Below are positions 55,601-62,867 of a stretch of 64,000 nt of DNA, one piece after another; the first letter of the stretch is position 1, and the number at the start of each line of letters is the position of its first letter. The stretch comes from Cryomorphaceae bacterium 1068 (GTDB lineage: Bacteria > Bacteroidota > Bacteroidia > Flavobacteriales_D > Cryomorphaceae). The position numbers were made by a program, and so were the translations under genes. The DNA lies in assembly GCA_027214385.1 (NCBI GenBank), contig JAPVXR010000014.1, forward strand, positions 56,213 to 120,212, written 5' to 3'. The notes beneath the pieces are model-generated. The model was not told the origin of the DNA and searched no databases. It worked only from the letters and a program-made list of their open reading frames with translations.

Positions 55601-55908
55601 ACTTTGATGAAAGACTGAATGCAGTATTCATCCCAAGTAGTTTTACACCAAATGGTGACGGCTTGAACGACATACTAAAGGTCTACGGGATCGAGGTTTC
55701 AGATGAGAACTTCAGACTATCCATTATGAATCGTTGGGGACAAGAAATCTGGTCAACCAGCGATATCAATGAAGGTTGGAATGGAGGTGGTGAAGAAGGC
55801 AGTAATTATTTTGCTCCTCCCGGATTCTATTCTTACTTCCTTCGCTATAGAAATGACATAACCGGCGATGTGGTTAGAACCTCTGGGACCGTATTCTTGA
55901 TTCGCTAG
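52651..55908 (+). CDS. Secreted CotH-family kinase with lamin-tail and T9SS type B domains
   Basis: 1085 residues. Signal peptide, then an LTD (~20-150, FEDWIELYNSGGADVDLSGY), a chitobiase-type C-terminal domain (~170-245, DIYYTTDGTVPT), and a CotH kinase domain (~300-640) with candidate nucleotide-binding Lys in FQRLILKAA, GEYWGVYEIREKVD and metal site WRYILWDMDATFG. Four bacterial repeats (~650-975) each end in FSHW/FSDW, and a gliding-motility-type (type B) sorting domain follows (FTPNGDGLNDILKVYG ... RWGQEIW). CotH proteins are atypical protein kinases. ATG 52651 is preferred over the adjacent TTG. Linked to VTC/DUF4956 downstream. Confidence 0.9.
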   Translation: MKLKAVLFFLFVPCSIFLNAQVVVNELSAANFGGFADNYGDFEDWIELYNSGGADVDLSGYWLSDDELEPMKWEIPAGTTITAGGYLLIYASDRDESVGGNLHTSFKITQANQEGAVLSDPSGTILDSYLLTIANQQNHSRGRITDGSNDWGVFTTPSPGAANGGALGEYVPLEIVTAPGYYSGSVSVEIQSADANADIYYTTDGTVPTVASTLYTGPINLTQTAVVKARAFNAGANAPASFVETNTYFLDQTHGIYIVSVSGDQLPTLLGGSQIEPIGHFELFSASGDLLAECNGDYNEHGNDSWAYPQRGIDYITQDEFGYGNEVNHQIFGGKDRDGFQRLILKAAASDNYPFENGGAHIRDAYVQSLSQLADLRVDERTYAPCVLYMNGEYWGVYEIREKVDDLDFTDYYYDQGSGQVDFLKTWGGTWEEYGSGDDWYDLRDYILGNDMSDPANYDYVNDLYNTGSLIDYFLLNSYIVSSDWLNWNTGWWRGRNPDGDKKKWRYILWDMDATFGHYANFTGIPDQSPEAGLCDPEQLNDPGGQGHVPVWNALLQNEEFFADYINRYSDLASSYFSCEFMLNHLDSLILLIEPEMQDHVDRWGGSMAEWQSNVQEVRDFIEERCEVINNGIIDCYPQLDGPYTVVFYADPPNGGRIDLPSIEIDTYPYSAEYFGGIQVDLDADENDGFIFSHWTANNTVIAPDEFSEEIFVSFTADDTLIAHFVPDISYSLTLDVEPANSGSITIAGTTYNSFPVTIDLAESVDYSAKAQPITGYGFSDWQSGLALSPNAVADSVTFSMTENQTLTARFFEIINEVTFDVAPEGVGEIILGDTAIQDYPTTIELPEVAILELKAKPTEPFYAFSHWSFLNANPNPDEETADISVQFEDPDVVVANFIELPNYPIRIETEPEGAGWVRLPDTLLKTLPYETIMLGDENIAIEAIERDKYKFSHWEVKVGAAAQNENLPLLNYPFFAPTHLIAHFDERLNAVFIPSSFTPNGDGLNDILKVYGIEVSDENFRLSIMNRWGQEIWSTSDINEGWNGGGEEGSNYFAPPGFYSYFLRYRNDITGDVVRTSGTVFLIR

Positions 55909-55957
55909 GAATTAGCATTCAGTTAATTTTCGATATTAGCGGCTCCAAACCGGATGT

Positions 55958-56347
55958 ATGATTCGAGTGTCATTTCTAATTTGTGCTATTTGCCTTTTTT
56001 TCTTCTCTTGTCAGGATAAGCCTGGTGAAGGCGGAAAAGCATCTATTCAAGGAAAAGTCTACGTAAAAGATTTCAATGGAAACTGCACGGTTCTCTTGGA
56101 TTCATTTTACGGGATAGATGAAGAGGTTTTCATCATAGCAGGTGACGACCCCTCATATTTCGAGCGCGTCAGAACAGGTCCCGATGGTACATTCTGGTTT
56201 CCTTATTTGAGAAAGGGTAAATACGAAGTCTATGCTCTCTCTGAGCCATGCAATGTTGCAGGCGAACTTGAGGCTGTTAGCGTCCAAGTCGAAATCAAGG
56301 ATAGAAAAGAAGAAATTATCACCGAAGATATTGTTGTACTAAGATGA
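55958..56347 (+). CDS. Small lipoprotein with carboxypeptidase-regulatory-like fold
   Basis: 129 residues. MIRVSFLICAICLFFFSC is a lipoprotein signal. The mature part IQGKVYVKDFNGN ... RTGPDGTFWFPYLRKGKYEVYAL has the G-x-V ... DG.F.F..L..G.Y.V pattern of CarboxypepD_reg/transthyretin-like domains. It overlaps the next gene (ATGA), within the CotH-VTC cluster. Likely an outer-membrane partner; function unknown. Confidence 0.65.
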   Translation: MIRVSFLICAICLFFFSCQDKPGEGGKASIQGKVYVKDFNGNCTVLLDSFYGIDEEVFIIAGDDPSYFERVRTGPDGTFWFPYLRKGKYEVYALSEPCNVAGELEAVSVQVEIKDRKEEIITEDIVVLR

Positions 56348-56925
56348 GGTTAGCCGTTCTACATATAATTTTTCTCTTTGGATTTGGATCCGCTTTTGGT
56401 CAGTCGTCTAAGACAATACGCACGTACGGCATTGAAAAGAAGACTGAGACGTTGATCATTTACAACAATGGTATTGAGGTAGCTCGTTACACCGAAGAAG
56501 TAGAGATGTATAATTCAGAGGGTGATTGGGTAGAGAAGTTGACCTACTCTTCGGGAGGCGAATTGAAGCTTCACCAAAAACGCACTTATGATGGTGATGA
56601 TGTCATTGATGAGACTACGATCGATCTAAATGGTTCGGGTATTAAGAATGCAAAACCACCAAGTTTCGAACGTATTCAATATGTATATGAAAAGGGTGAA
56701 GTAGTCTTAGAAAAAAAGTTATCCCAAAACGGCGAGGTACTTGAGCAGAAGGAATCCGTCTATAATAAGTTGGGAGACTTAATAGAAGTAACAACCAAAG
56801 ATGGAAAGGGATCAGTCCTTAAGAGGGAAACGACAGAATACGACAACAGAGGCCTGAAGATTAAGGAAAGCATAACTGATTCCTCAGGGGCCATTTTGAA
56901 AGAAAAGATCTTTGTGTATGAGTAG
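56344..56925 (+). CDS. Exported repeat protein of unknown function
   Basis: 193 residues. Signal peptide MRLAVLHIIFLFGFGSAFGQ. The body is made of ~25-residue strand repeats such as YNSEGDWVEKLTYSSGGELK, YNKLGDLIEVTTKDGKGSVL and YDNRGLKIKESITDSSGAIL, similar in rhythm to RHS/MORN-like repeats. It is coupled to both neighbours by overlaps. Function unknown. Confidence 0.65.
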   Translation: MRLAVLHIIFLFGFGSAFGQSSKTIRTYGIEKKTETLIIYNNGIEVARYTEEVEMYNSEGDWVEKLTYSSGGELKLHQKRTYDGDDVIDETTIDLNGSGIKNAKPPSFERIQYVYEKGEVVLEKKLSQNGEVLEQKESVYNKLGDLIEVTTKDGKGSVLKRETTEYDNRGLKIKESITDSSGAILKEKIFVYE

Positions 56926-57703
56926 TGATCTACTCGAGAAAATAGAACTAGTATTAACCCCTTTCGAAAGACTGGGGTTAAATGATTTTGGAGATGGCCG
57001 TTTTGCCGAGAGGCGCGACAGAAAATTTCCTTGTCACATCGACAAAATAGCTGATATAATAGAAGGTTTGGAAGATCATTATGACATGATTACTCCAAAT
57101 GATGATTCTATTTCGGCAATAGGCACGCTGTACTTTGATACTCCTGATTACGATTTTTTTAAAGCTCATCATCGTGGAAGAGCTAATCGTTTGAAAGTGA
57201 GATTCAGAAAGTATCCGGATACGAAAACGTCTTTCCTCGAGGTCAAAAAGAAGTCAATCAAAGGATTAACACTGAAAGAGCGTGTCCTTTCTCCCTTCGA
57301 GTCCAATGATATTAATGAAGAGATGCGGGTTTTCTTGGAAGAAAACGGCATCAAGTCTTCTGCGCATTTGGAAGCCGTTTTAGAAGTAAACTACCGCCGC
57401 TTCAGCTTTATCAGTAAAGACAGGATTGAACGGTTTTCTATTGATTTTGAGGTAGAATTTAACAACCCTCACGGAAAAGGTAATTTTGGAAATCTGGCCA
57501 TTGTTGAGGTGAAACAGCCGTCTTTGGAAACCACACCTATCATAAAAAAACTCAGAGAAAATCGCATTAGAGAAGCATCGCTTAGCAAGTATTGCCTTTC
57601 TTTATCGACTTTGATCCCTGAGCTGAAGTCAAATAGATTTAAACCTGCTTTACGAAGCCTGCAAGCACTATTTCATGAGCCTATACCTCAAAGCACTGTC
57701 TAA
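56918..57703 (+). CDS. VTC-domain polyphosphate polymerase
   Basis: 261 residues of the triphosphate-tunnel superfamily. Tunnel residues are visible in FPCHIDKIADI, GTLYFDTPDYDFF, RGRANRLKVRFRKYPDTKTS, FLEVKKKSIKGLTLKERV and LAIVEVKQPS. In yeast Vtc4 the domain makes polyphosphate from ATP; bacterial single-domain VTC proteins usually sit beside DUF4956, as here. ATG 56918 (MSSDLLEKIE) overlaps the upstream stop; the downstream gene starts 29 bases before its end. Confidence 0.88.
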   Translation: MSSDLLEKIELVLTPFERLGLNDFGDGRFAERRDRKFPCHIDKIADIIEGLEDHYDMITPNDDSISAIGTLYFDTPDYDFFKAHHRGRANRLKVRFRKYPDTKTSFLEVKKKSIKGLTLKERVLSPFESNDINEEMRVFLEENGIKSSAHLEAVLEVNYRRFSFISKDRIERFSIDFEVEFNNPHGKGNFGNLAIVEVKQPSLETTPIIKKLRENRIREASLSKYCLSLSTLIPELKSNRFKPALRSLQALFHEPIPQSTV

Positions 57704-58406
57704 AAAGATATTACCATTTCTTCTTTTGTTAATTCCCGGGTTGGTGATGGGACAGTTTTTTCCTGCAGAAACGGTTGCCGTTGAACCAAAAGAACCAGCT
57801 GAATTTTTTGCATTTAGTATCACCCAATTTGATTCTGTCTTCTTTGTACGCTTAGCGATTGATCTGTTGAGTATGATTATTCTTTTGAGATTGATTTATT
57901 ATAGAGTAACCGGCAGACATGATTTTTTCTTGACTTTTTTCATGTTCAACTTGGTGATTTTTATCATCACGATCTTGCTCAATTCAAATACCGGTTTCAG
58001 TATTGGAGCGGCTTTCGGGTTATTCGCCATCTTCGCTATGCTTCGATACAGAACGGAGGATATCAGTGTAAAAGACATGACCTACTTGTTCCTATCCATT
58101 ACCATAGGATTGATTTCGTCCATTAACCAGGGAACCGCTGTTGAGATCGTCTTGATCAATTCGGTCATTCTTCTTGTAGTCTTTCTTATCGAGGGAAATG
58201 TTCTAATAAAGCAAGAGTACATCAAGACTATCGAGTATGAGAATATTGAATTGATCAAGCCTGAACGACACGAGGAACTGATGGCTGATCTCAGAGGGCG
58301 AACCGGATTGGATATTCACAAGGTGTACATCAAGCGCATCGATTTCCTCAGAGATACGGCCTTGATTAAAGTTCACTACCGCAGTCGCAAAAATCAGGAT
58401 GCGTAG
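57675..58406 (+). CDS. DUF4956 membrane protein
   Basis: 243 residues. Hydrophobic N-terminal segment, then about four membrane helices (FVRLAIDLLSMIILLRLIYY, FFLTFFMFNLVIFIITILL, GAAFGLFAIFAMLRYRTEDI, then MTYLFLSITIGLISS). The soluble C-terminal ~75 residues have ERHEELMADLRGRTG. The RYRTEDISVKDMTYLF block is the DUF4956 signature. It overlaps VTC by 29 bases and the next gene by 8, so the three are translated together. It may be the membrane channel or anchor for the VTC enzyme (inference from conserved pairing). Confidence 0.88.
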   Translation: MSLYLKALSKKILPFLLLLIPGLVMGQFFPAETVAVEPKEPAEFFAFSITQFDSVFFVRLAIDLLSMIILLRLIYYRVTGRHDFFLTFFMFNLVIFIITILLNSNTGFSIGAAFGLFAIFAMLRYRTEDISVKDMTYLFLSITIGLISSINQGTAVEIVLINSVILLVVFLIEGNVLIKQEYIKTIEYENIELIKPERHEELMADLRGRTGLDIHKVYIKRIDFLRDTALIKVHYRSRKNQDA

Positions 58407-59100
58407 TCTTGCCATGGGCATACTCTTTTCACTGCTCTTTTTTAACTCGAGCGCACAGGAATCCAGAGATTTCGGCCTATGGGGTACTATTTCATACGGG
58501 GGTGAAATAAATGATGACATCGATTTCTCTATCGAACAAGAGGTTCGAATGGAACAAAATGCCACCGTACCTGGTGTCATTTTCACCAGTTTTGGAATTG
58601 ACTATCGATTCTCCAGAGCATTTGAAATTGGCGGAAACTACCGCTTCATATTGAATGATCAGGAATCAGGTGTTTATGGCCATCGACACCGTGTCATGCT
58701 AGATCTTCAAGTCCGAGAGATACATCGCCAATGGACTTTTGCTTATCGAGCCAGAGGTCAATCAGAAATCCGTGCCCGAAATTATTCGAATGAATATGGT
58801 TTCGCTCCCACGGCCGATTTACGAAATACCGTAAAGACGGCTTACCAATTGAATCGAAGGTTTGAGCTCTATGCCAGCTTCGACTTGCGCGTATTACTAA
58901 GAGATCCTAGAATTCCTGAATACAGCGGAATTGATCGTTTTCGCTATCGAATTGGTACGGATATGCTTGTAGCTCGGGAACAAACGATTGGTATTTTTAT
59001 TCAGCACCAAAGAGAATTAAATGTGCCTGGCCCTGAAGTAGAGTTCATTATTGGAATAGAGTACAAGTTTGGTAGTCGGCGTCAGTTAATGGAAAGCTAA
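58399..59100 (+). CDS. DUF2490 outer-membrane beta-barrel-like protein
   Basis: 233 residues. Signal peptide MRSLAMGILFSLLFFNSSAQ. Alternating amphipathic strands throughout (DIDFSIEQEVRMEQ, AFEIGGNYRFILN, FELYASFDLRVLL, FIIGIEYKFG) match DUF2490. Bacteroidota members are predicted outer-membrane barrels of unknown function. Last gene of the CotH-VTC cluster, overlapping DUF4956 by 8 bases. Confidence 0.8.
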   Translation: MRSLAMGILFSLLFFNSSAQESRDFGLWGTISYGGEINDDIDFSIEQEVRMEQNATVPGVIFTSFGIDYRFSRAFEIGGNYRFILNDQESGVYGHRHRVMLDLQVREIHRQWTFAYRARGQSEIRARNYSNEYGFAPTADLRNTVKTAYQLNRRFELYASFDLRVLLRDPRIPEYSGIDRFRYRIGTDMLVAREQTIGIFIQHQRELNVPGPEVEFIIGIEYKFGSRRQLMES

Positions 59101-59109
59101 ATGCAAATT

Positions 59110-60054
59110 CTAATGTGCCGCTCTTTTCAATCGATCATTGATGGCACGACCTAAGCCTTCATTCGGTACGAATTCTGCCAAAATCAGACTTCCTGAAGTG
59201 TTGTCTAATCGCCTTAATGCTGCAAATAAATTTCTGGCTGCTTCTTTCATATCGCCTGATTGACTTAGTACCTCACCTGGAATTTCATAAGCTTGTTGAA
59301 ATGAGAGGTAAGAACAATCCTCATCTCTGTGCGATTTGATCAATTCATCCAAGCTGCCGATTAGTATCTTCTTGCTCGGAGCGTAATGGCTACTGAGCAT
59401 GCCGGGCGCCGACGGATTATCCGAGCTTTGGTTTGAGCTTTCGAAGACTCTAAGGAAGGGCTCAATTTCTTCGAGTGCTAATCCGCCCCATCTTAAGATT
59501 TGTGGAATATCCCCTTCGAAAGATATGATAGTCGATTCTACTCCTACTGAGGATGGTCCTCCATCCAAAATATAGTCTACCTTATCTCCAAGTTGGTCAG
59601 CCACATGTGCCGCTGAGGTAGGGCTGATGTATCCAAATGGGTTTGCACTCGGTGCTGCTAACGGGAAGGGGAGAAGCGATAGTAAACCTTGTGTGAGCGG
59701 ATGTGAGGGCATTCGTATGCCAACTGATGGTAGCCCGGAAGTTACAAGGTCGGGTACAAGCTCTGTTTTAGGCAAAACAATGGTGAGAGGTCCAGGCCAG
59801 AATTCTTCAATGAGCTTTTCAGCCTCGCTCGGAAATGTTCGGGCAAGAAGATTCAGTTGATTAATACTTCCAATGTGCACAATGAGCGGATCAAAACTCG
59901 GACGATTTTTGGCCTCAAAGATTTTTAGAATTGCATCAGCATCCAGAGCATTGGCAGCCAATCCGTATACGGTTTCGGTGGGAATAGCTACCAGTCCGCC
60001 GTTTTTCAGGATTTCGGCAGCTTTTTCAATGTCTTGACCTATTTGCGCTTTCAC
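59110..60054 (-). CDS. tsaC: L-threonylcarbamoyladenylate synthase (Sua5/TsaC type)
   Basis: About 314 residues. It makes threonylcarbamoyl-AMP for t6A37 in ANN-decoding tRNAs. The YrdC domain has GGLVAIPTETVYGLAANA, KNRPSFDPLIVHI, FWPGPLTIVLP, SVGIRMPSHP and SANPFGYISPTSA. The extra ~110 C-terminal residues (PGMLSSHYAPSK and onward) make it the two-domain Sua5 form. There is no in-frame ATG near the start. GTG at 60054 is preferred because a TACCTTCG promoter element lies 6 bases before it; TTG at 60078 is the alternative. Confidence 0.93.
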   Translation of the reverse strand: MKAQIGQDIEKAAEILKNGGLVAIPTETVYGLAANALDADAILKIFEAKNRPSFDPLIVHIGSINQLNLLARTFPSEAEKLIEEFWPGPLTIVLPKTELVPDLVTSGLPSVGIRMPSHPLTQGLLSLLPFPLAAPSANPFGYISPTSAAHVADQLGDKVDYILDGGPSSVGVESTIISFEGDIPQILRWGGLALEEIEPFLRVFESSNQSSDNPSAPGMLSSHYAPSKKILIGSLDELIKSHRDEDCSYLSFQQAYEIPGEVLSQSGDMKEAARNLFAALRRLDNTSGSLILAEFVPNEGLGRAINDRLKRAAH

Positions 60055-60060
60055 AGGCTG

Positions 60061-60068
60061 CGAAGGTA
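60061..60068 (-). promoter_or_regulatory. -7-like element TACCTTCG (tsaC), short-leader geometry
   Basis: A one-mismatch TAnnTTTG; TTTG lies 21 bases upstream as -33. It supports GTG 60054 as a near-leaderless start, because TTG 60078 would be upstream of the transcript. Confidence 0.4.
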
Positions 60069-60174
60069 ATTCATGCAAGGTGAATAATTCAAAACCAAAG
60101 TATGAGCTCTATTACCAAAGGTCGAGCAATAGAGAAGAGAGGGTTCTTGCTTTTTCGAAAAGGGAATATAGATC

Positions 60175-60240
60175 CAATCCCCTTCGGCGATTGTGATTTT
60201 TCATTCAACAGAACCCTTTCAAGCAAGCTTGAGGCTTTTA
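60175..60240 (-). repeat. tRNA-flank repeat, Arg locus distal copy
   Basis: A 66-base unit, 62/66 identical to 60291-60356. Read on the minus strand it runs from AAAAGCCTCAAGCTTGCTT through the right arm to CAATC-GCCGAAGGG-GATTG. The left hairpin arm is absent. Confidence 0.85.
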
Positions 60241-60290
60241 AGGATAGCAGGATTGTTGATCCTTACATCTCCGAGAAGGGAACCAACATT

Positions 60291-60356
60291 CAATCTCCTT
60301 CGGTGATTGTGATTTTTCATTCAATAAAACCCTTTCAAGCAAGCTTGAGGCTTTTA
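60291..60356 (-). repeat. tRNA-flank repeat, Arg locus proximal copy
   Basis: A 66-base unit next to the tRNA-Arg terminator. On the minus strand it comprises the loop AAGCTTGCTT, the right arm, and the small hairpin CAATC-ACCGAAGGA-GATTG. It parallels 50821-50880 at tRNA-Pro. Confidence 0.85.
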
Positions 60357-60370
60357 TTGAATGAAAAATC
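60311..60370 (-). repeat. Long hairpin 3' of tRNA-Arg
   Basis: A perfect 19-bp inverted repeat, GATTTTTCATTCAATAAAA (60311-60329) with 60352-60370, around a 22-base loop that contains CAAGCTTG-type pairing and AAGCTTGCTT (minus strand). The tRNA-side arm includes the terminator's end and T tract, exactly as at tRNA-Pro. Confidence 0.88.
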
Positions 60371-60393
60371 CCCGATCACTTGTGATCGGGGAT
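60364..60393 (-). terminator. tRNA-Arg terminator
   Basis: On the minus strand ATCCCCGATCAC-AA-GTGATCGGGGAT is followed by TTTTC, 14 bases after the tRNA. Confidence 0.85.
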
Positions 60394-60406
60394 TTTGGTC
60401 ATCTAG

Positions 60407-60480
60407 TGATCGCGACAGGATTCGAACCTGTGACCGTCTGCTTAGAAGGCAGATGCTCTATCCAGCTGAGCTACGCGACC
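60407..60480 (-). tRNA. tRNA-Arg (anticodon TCT)
   Basis: Minus strand GGTCGCG acceptor pairs with CGCGATC (one G-U). D arm GCTCAGCTGGATAGAGC, anticodon stem TCTGC/GCAGA with loop CTTCTAA (anticodon TCT), T arm ACAGGTTCGAATCCTGT. CCA is not encoded. Confidence 0.95.
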
Positions 60481-60491
60481 AAATCGGGGTG

Positions 60492-60499
60492 CAAAATTA
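60492..60499 (-). promoter_or_regulatory. -7 promoter element TAATTTTG (tRNA-Arg)
   Basis: A perfect TAnnTTTG followed by CACCCC, 12 bases before the tRNA 5' end. The downstream C-rich context is like the other two tRNA promoters. Confidence 0.55.
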
Positions 60500-60972
60500 A
60501 TACTTCCTTTTACAAAGACTAGGTTTTGAATCGAAAATCGTAAAAATTGAATAGGGATGACTTTGCCAGAGGTTGAGAGGAAGGTGGAATTTAGTCAGAG
60601 TACTTCCGTTTTATCGCCTCTATCGCTTCGTCATCTTTGTCCACGGTTAGAAAGCTTAGTGCCTTTTGGCTTAATGCACGTCGAGGGGGTATTCCTGCCG
60701 ATAAAGAAATTCATTTCAGACTTCAAGGTATACTTTGCTAAGAGGAGTATTCCGGGAGGAAGGGTAAATGTAAAATTGCAGTTAACTCTTATCTGTCAAA
60801 GTTGAGCAGTTGTAAAATAGTTTGATCAAAACAAGTTGTAATTCCTAAGAGGTTGGTAGTGGATGAATAATCCAATCGGATTGGTTTGGATTTTGTAATC
60901 ACGAGAAGGCCGCAATTTTGATTGACCTTGATCAAATTTCAAGCTTCAATTCCCAGTTGCGTCATTATCCCT

Positions 60973-60980
60973 TATCTTCG
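60973..60980 (+). promoter_or_regulatory. -7-like element TATCTTCG (SDR gene)
   Basis: A one-mismatch TAnnTTTG followed by CCGTCC, 12 bases before the ATG at 60993, giving a very short leader. Confidence 0.35.
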
Positions 60981-60992
60981 CCGTCCTAAGTT

Positions 60993-61802
60993 ATGGGCGA
61001 AAATTTTGATTGTATTTGGATTACCGGAGCAAGCTCGGGCATTGGAGCTGAAGCCGCCAAGCAGTATTCAAAAGGGAATAGCAGGCTGATTCTATCTGCT
61101 CGCAGTTTGGATAAACTACAAGCGCTAAAGAGTAGTTTGCCATGTCCTGAGAGGATCACTATAGCTGCTCTTGATTTATCCGATTCTTCTTCCATAAATA
61201 CTGCTGTTGAACAAGTCTTGGCTAAAGAGATCATCCCAAATTTGGTGTTTCATGCAGGAGGAATTAGTCAACGCTCGTATGCTATGGAAACTTCGATTGA
61301 GGTTGATCGCCGAATTATGGAGGTCAATTACTTTGGCACCATAGAATTGACAAAAGCGCTCCTACCTGCGATGATAAAAAATGGTGGAGGTAGTTTTGCG
61401 GTGGTTACTAGTCTCGTAGGACTGTTCGGATATGGAGTACGTTCGGCATATTCAGCATCAAAACACGCATTACACGGATTTTTTGAGTCTCTCGATGTGG
61501 AACTGGGTGATCAGGGAATCAACTCAACTTTGATTTGTCCAGGCGGAGTTCAAACAAATATTTCTCTCAATGCGCTTCAAGGAGATGGGACCAAAACAGG
61601 TGAGATGGATGAAATGCAGAGTGAGGGAATGCCCGTAGCAGAGGCCGTATCAAAGATGATAGCGGGAGTCAAGCGAAAGAAGCATTTGCTAGTTATCGGA
61701 AGTGGGAAAGAAAAACTTGGCGTTTTTATGTACAAGTACTTCCCGAGTATTTTCTTTAAAATTGCAGCAAAGCAAAACCCAAGAGGATCAGTTAAGCTTT
61801 AA
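60993..61802 (+). CDS. Short-chain dehydrogenase/reductase (DHRS7-like)
   Basis: 269 residues. NAD(P)-binding TGASSGIGAEAA at ~11-22, LDLSDSSS, HAGGISQRS (NAG variant), active-site VTSLVGLFG then YSASKHALHGF (Tyr-x3-Lys), and a PGGVQTNIS segment. It resembles the DHRS7/11-beta-HSD-like SDRs that act on lipid or steroid-like carbonyls; the substrate is unknown. The next gene follows after 3 bases. Confidence 0.88.
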   Translation: MGENFDCIWITGASSGIGAEAAKQYSKGNSRLILSARSLDKLQALKSSLPCPERITIAALDLSDSSSINTAVEQVLAKEIIPNLVFHAGGISQRSYAMETSIEVDRRIMEVNYFGTIELTKALLPAMIKNGGGSFAVVTSLVGLFGYGVRSAYSASKHALHGFFESLDVELGDQGINSTLICPGGVQTNISLNALQGDGTKTGEMDEMQSEGMPVAEAVSKMIAGVKRKKHLLVIGSGKEKLGVFMYKYFPSIFFKIAAKQNPRGSVKL

Positions 61803-61805
61803 ATC

Positions 61806-62867
61806 ATGAGTAAAAACATCGGCGGAATTCAGCAGATTGGAATAGGTACGGTAGATGTACACAAAGAATGGGCCTGGTACCGAAAAAACTTCGGCATGGA
61901 CATCCGAATCTTTGAAGACGCAGCAGAAGCTCCGCTCATGACTCCATACACAGGAGGAGTAGTTCAAAAAAGAGTAGCTGCCTTAGCAATGAATCTTGAA
62001 GGTGGTGGCGGCTTCGAAATATGGCAGTATACTTCTCGTACTCCCGAGCCTGCTGATTTCTCGATAACTCTTGCGGAAATAGGTTTCCTGGCCTGCAAAA
62101 TGAAAACTCGAGATGCTGAGAAGGCATATCAACATTTGAAAAAGAATGGTGCTTCGCTGTTAACTGAGGTTAGAGTAAACCCTCTTGGTCAAAAGCACTT
62201 TTATCTCAATGACAAATCGGGAAACCTCTTCGAGATCTTGGAGGCGAATGAGTTTTTTAAAGACATCAATAGCCCTATTGGAGGAGTTTATGGTTGCTTA
62301 ATCGGTGTTACTGACATGGATAAATCCATTTCTTTTTATAAAAACGTACTGAACTTTGATTTGATCAAATCTGATGAGCAAGGTATGTCTGAAGATTTTT
62401 CGGGACTTCCGGGCTCCAATCAGAAATTCAGACGAGTGATTCTGGAGAAGAGTAAGATGCCCATCGGCCCTTTTGCCCCATTGCTCGGCACGAATCAAAT
62501 TGAATTGATCGAGCCACTTGAAAAAAAGGGAAAGAAGATTTTTGAAAGCAGATTCTGGGGTGATTTAGGATTTATCCACCTTTGCTTCGATGTTCAAGAT
62601 ATGGATGGATTGCGTTCTAAAGCAGAGGCTGAAAATCATCCTTTTACTGTAGACAGTGCCAATAGCTTTGATATGGGTAAAGCGGCAGGCAGATTTGCTT
62701 ATGTCGAAGATCCCGATGGTGCTTTGATCGAATTTGTTGAAACACACAAACTGCCTATCGTAGAAAAATGGGGTTGGTACCTCAATCTAAAAAAGAGGGG
62801 AGATCAGGGTAAGTCTCTTCCTAAATGGTTATTGAATTGCTTCCGATTTAATCGAGTGAAAAATTAG
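61806..62867 (+). CDS. Two-domain VOC (glyoxalase/dioxygenase superfamily) protein
   Basis: 353 residues with two VOC modules: ~5-145 (IQQIGIGTVDVHKEWAWY ... NDKSGNLFEILEA) and ~155-320 (GCLIGVTDMDKSISFYKNVL ... YVEDPDGALIEFVET). The His/Glu metal positions of glyoxalase-type enzymes are plausible at the module edges, but I cannot assign a reaction. It pairs with the SDR gene upstream, so possibly a small catabolic unit. The last 20 bases overlap convergent nth. Confidence 0.8.
   Translation: MSKNIGGIQQIGIGTVDVHKEWAWYRKNFGMDIRIFEDAAEAPLMTPYTGGVVQKRVAALAMNLEGGGGFEIWQYTSRTPEPADFSITLAEIGFLACKMKTRDAEKAYQHLKKNGASLLTEVRVNPLGQKHFYLNDKSGNLFEILEANEFFKDINSPIGGVYGCLIGVTDMDKSISFYKNVLNFDLIKSDEQGMSEDFSGLPGSNQKFRRVILEKSKMPIGPFAPLLGTNQIELIEPLEKKGKKIFESRFWGDLGFIHLCFDVQDMDGLRSKAEAENHPFTVDSANSFDMGKAAGRFAYVEDPDGALIEFVETHKLPIVEKWGWYLNLKKRGDQGKSLPKWLLNCFRFNRVKN

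Larger units (their letters stand above)
60482..60992. other. Gene-free region between tRNA-Arg and SDR gene
   Basis: About 510 bases. It holds the tRNA-Arg -7 element TAATTTTG (minus, 60499-60492) and the SDR promoter at its right end. An 82-codon plus-strand frame (60557-60805) shows no recognisable family and is not called. Confidence 0.45.

Noticed and set aside
60102..60500. 132-codon plus-strand frame over the tRNA-Arg region
   Set aside because: It runs antisense through the tRNA gene, its terminator and the flank repeats; the protein has no family resemblance and its C-terminus is translated tRNA complement.
60557..60805. 82-codon plus-strand frame
   Set aside because: No family resemblance, signal or promoter; likely chance in a gene-free region.
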